A stretch of 64,000 nt of DNA from Terriglobia bacterium. Lineage in GTDB: Bacteria > Acidobacteriota > Terriglobia > Terriglobales > Acidobacteriaceae. How positions within the stretch are numbered: the first letter of the stretch is position 1; every line of letters starts with the position of its first letter. The notes below the pieces were generated by a model. The model had not been told where the DNA came from. It was given only the letters and a program-made list of their open reading frames with translations, and did no database searches. Positions 63,112-64,000 of this stretch are shown here, piece after piece. Location: NCBI GenBank assembly GCA_020072585.1, contig JAIQGL010000011.1:62001-126000 (forward strand), read 5' to 3'. A program made the translations under genes and the position numbers.

Positions 63112-63837
63112 ATGAGAGTGCACAAGCTCAATCACTCGCGGGCGATGTACAGAATGATGGTGATCGGATGCGGCGGAACCGGATCTTCCCTCATCGGTGG
63201 GTTGCCGTTCCTTCACCAGGCCCTCCTCGCGACAGGGCATCCTGGCCTCCAGGTCATAGTGGCTGACGGCGACAAGGTATCGGCCACTAACTGTGTTCGG
63301 CAGCCATTCTCGAAATCGGAGATCGGCCTGTTCAAATCAACTGTCCTTGTGAACAGGCTAAACCTGTTTTGGGGGCTGAATTGGCAGGCTTCGACGGAAT
63401 ACGTAACCAGGAAAACCCAGGGGAGAGTGGACATTGTCATCTCTTGCGTGGATACGCGGTCGGCACGCTTTGAACTCATCCGCTCACCTTTGTTTAAGGA
63501 ATGCGCCTATTGGCTAGACATCGGTAACACAGCTGACGGCGGGCAATTCGTTTTGGGTCAACCGAGGAACAATCGGAATCGCAGAACACCCAATCGGTTG
63601 CCAACGGTTGCTGAACTGTTTCCGGAGATCGTTAAACCCAGATTGGACAAGAACGACGATCTTCCTTCGTGCAGCGCGGTCGAAGCGCTTAAACGGCAGG
63701 AGCCGTTCATCAATCAAACACTCGCATACCACGCGCTGGCAATGCTCGCCCGGCTATTCCGCCATGGGGCGATTACACACCAAGGCGGCTTCATCAATCT
63801 GGTAAGCGGGAGGTTAGCACCCCTTACTATTCAGTAG
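63112..63837 (+). CDS. PRTRC system ThiF family protein
   Basis: 241 residues from the ATG 4 bases after the previous stop. The Rossmann nucleotide-binding motif VIGCGGTGSSL is near the start, followed by VIVADGDKVSATNCVRQPF (the E1/ThiF Asp and Arg positions) and IVISCVDTRSARFEL. ThiF/E1-like enzymes adenylate the C-terminus of ubiquitin-like proteins. Cysteines are present (PSCSAVEAL), but a catalytic thioester Cys cannot be assigned. Last cassette gene in the window; A, D or ParB-like members could lie beyond the right edge. Confidence 0.9.
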   Translation: MRVHKLNHSRAMYRMMVIGCGGTGSSLIGGLPFLHQALLATGHPGLQVIVADGDKVSATNCVRQPFSKSEIGLFKSTVLVNRLNLFWGLNWQASTEYVTRKTQGRVDIVISCVDTRSARFELIRSPLFKECAYWLDIGNTADGGQFVLGQPRNNRNRRTPNRLPTVAELFPEIVKPRLDKNDDLPSCSAVEALKRQEPFINQTLAYHALAMLARLFRHGAITHQGGFINLVSGRLAPLTIQ

Positions 63838-64000
63838 TGTTGTGGAGAGGCGCAGACCGTGCATTAGGGAAACTTCCTCGCTGATTCCGAAAGATTTAGA
63901 TATGGCCCGCCTGCGATTGCGTAACACCAGCAAAATGTTACGATGAGCACGTGCCGAGGTTAAGGTTGAAAGCAGCGCCGCCCCATGTCGAGACGACAGT

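Overview
The window is bacterial chromosome, moderately GC-rich, most likely from an Acidobacteriota (Terriglobia-like) organism. That guess rests on gene types, not on a marker gene: an orphan MacB/FtsX-type permease of the kind expanded in Acidobacteria, a large secreted YVTN beta-propeller/Ig-like protein, a secreted PDZ-TPR-CHAT protein and small acidobacterial-looking membrane proteins. No ribosomal RNA or housekeeping marker is present.

Region 1 (1-26 kb) is ordinary to accessory chromosome: the tail of a LuxR-type regulator, an ECF-like sigma factor with a secreted protein behind it, a broken copy of a mobile-element gene (3.3-3.7 kb), a PDZ-TPR-CHAT protein divergent from an M16C metallopeptidase, a membrane-anchored protein of unknown role, a beta-propeller protein, a pair of membrane proteins, a small secreted protein with three GPMCIP repeats, an ADOP permease and a small protein with three ribbon-helix-helix-like units.

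Region 2 (26-40 kb) is a type III-D-like CRISPR-Cas locus. Two arrays (30 and 24 repeats) are both transcribed leftward from duplicated leaders with a conserved TATAAT box. cas6 lies at the far end of array 1 on the same strand, and its only plausible start codon lies inside the last repeat. To the right, one tightly overlapping operon encodes an HD-less Cas10 with an intact GGDD motif, four Cas7-like RAMPs, Csx10, a probable Csx19, a small helical protein, a CARF protein and a four-helix membrane protein. The last two are a plausible signalling/effector pair. No cas1 or cas2 is in the window. A 29-codon remnant of a second cas10 start precedes cas10.

Region 3 (40-56 kb) is a defence island: a PD-(D/E)XK-NTPase protein, a zinc-ribbon/deoxyribosyltransferase-like protein, an HNH-like protein, a 1.5-thousand-residue nuclease-NACHT-HEAT protein whose 3' end is frameshifted, a tyrosine recombinase with two compensating frameshifts, several unrecognised genes in overlapping pairs, and an AbiJ/HEPN-like protein.

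Region 4 (56.5-64 kb) looks like the left end of an integrative element in tRNA-Asp: an integrase and an excisionase-like gene beside the tRNA, truncated AAA+ and helicase genes joined at a deletion scar, then a DUF932 gene and a PRTRC cassette (E, C, F, B, ThiF). The C-terminal half of a near-identical DUF932 protein, with its terminator, is the broken copy at 3.3 kb.
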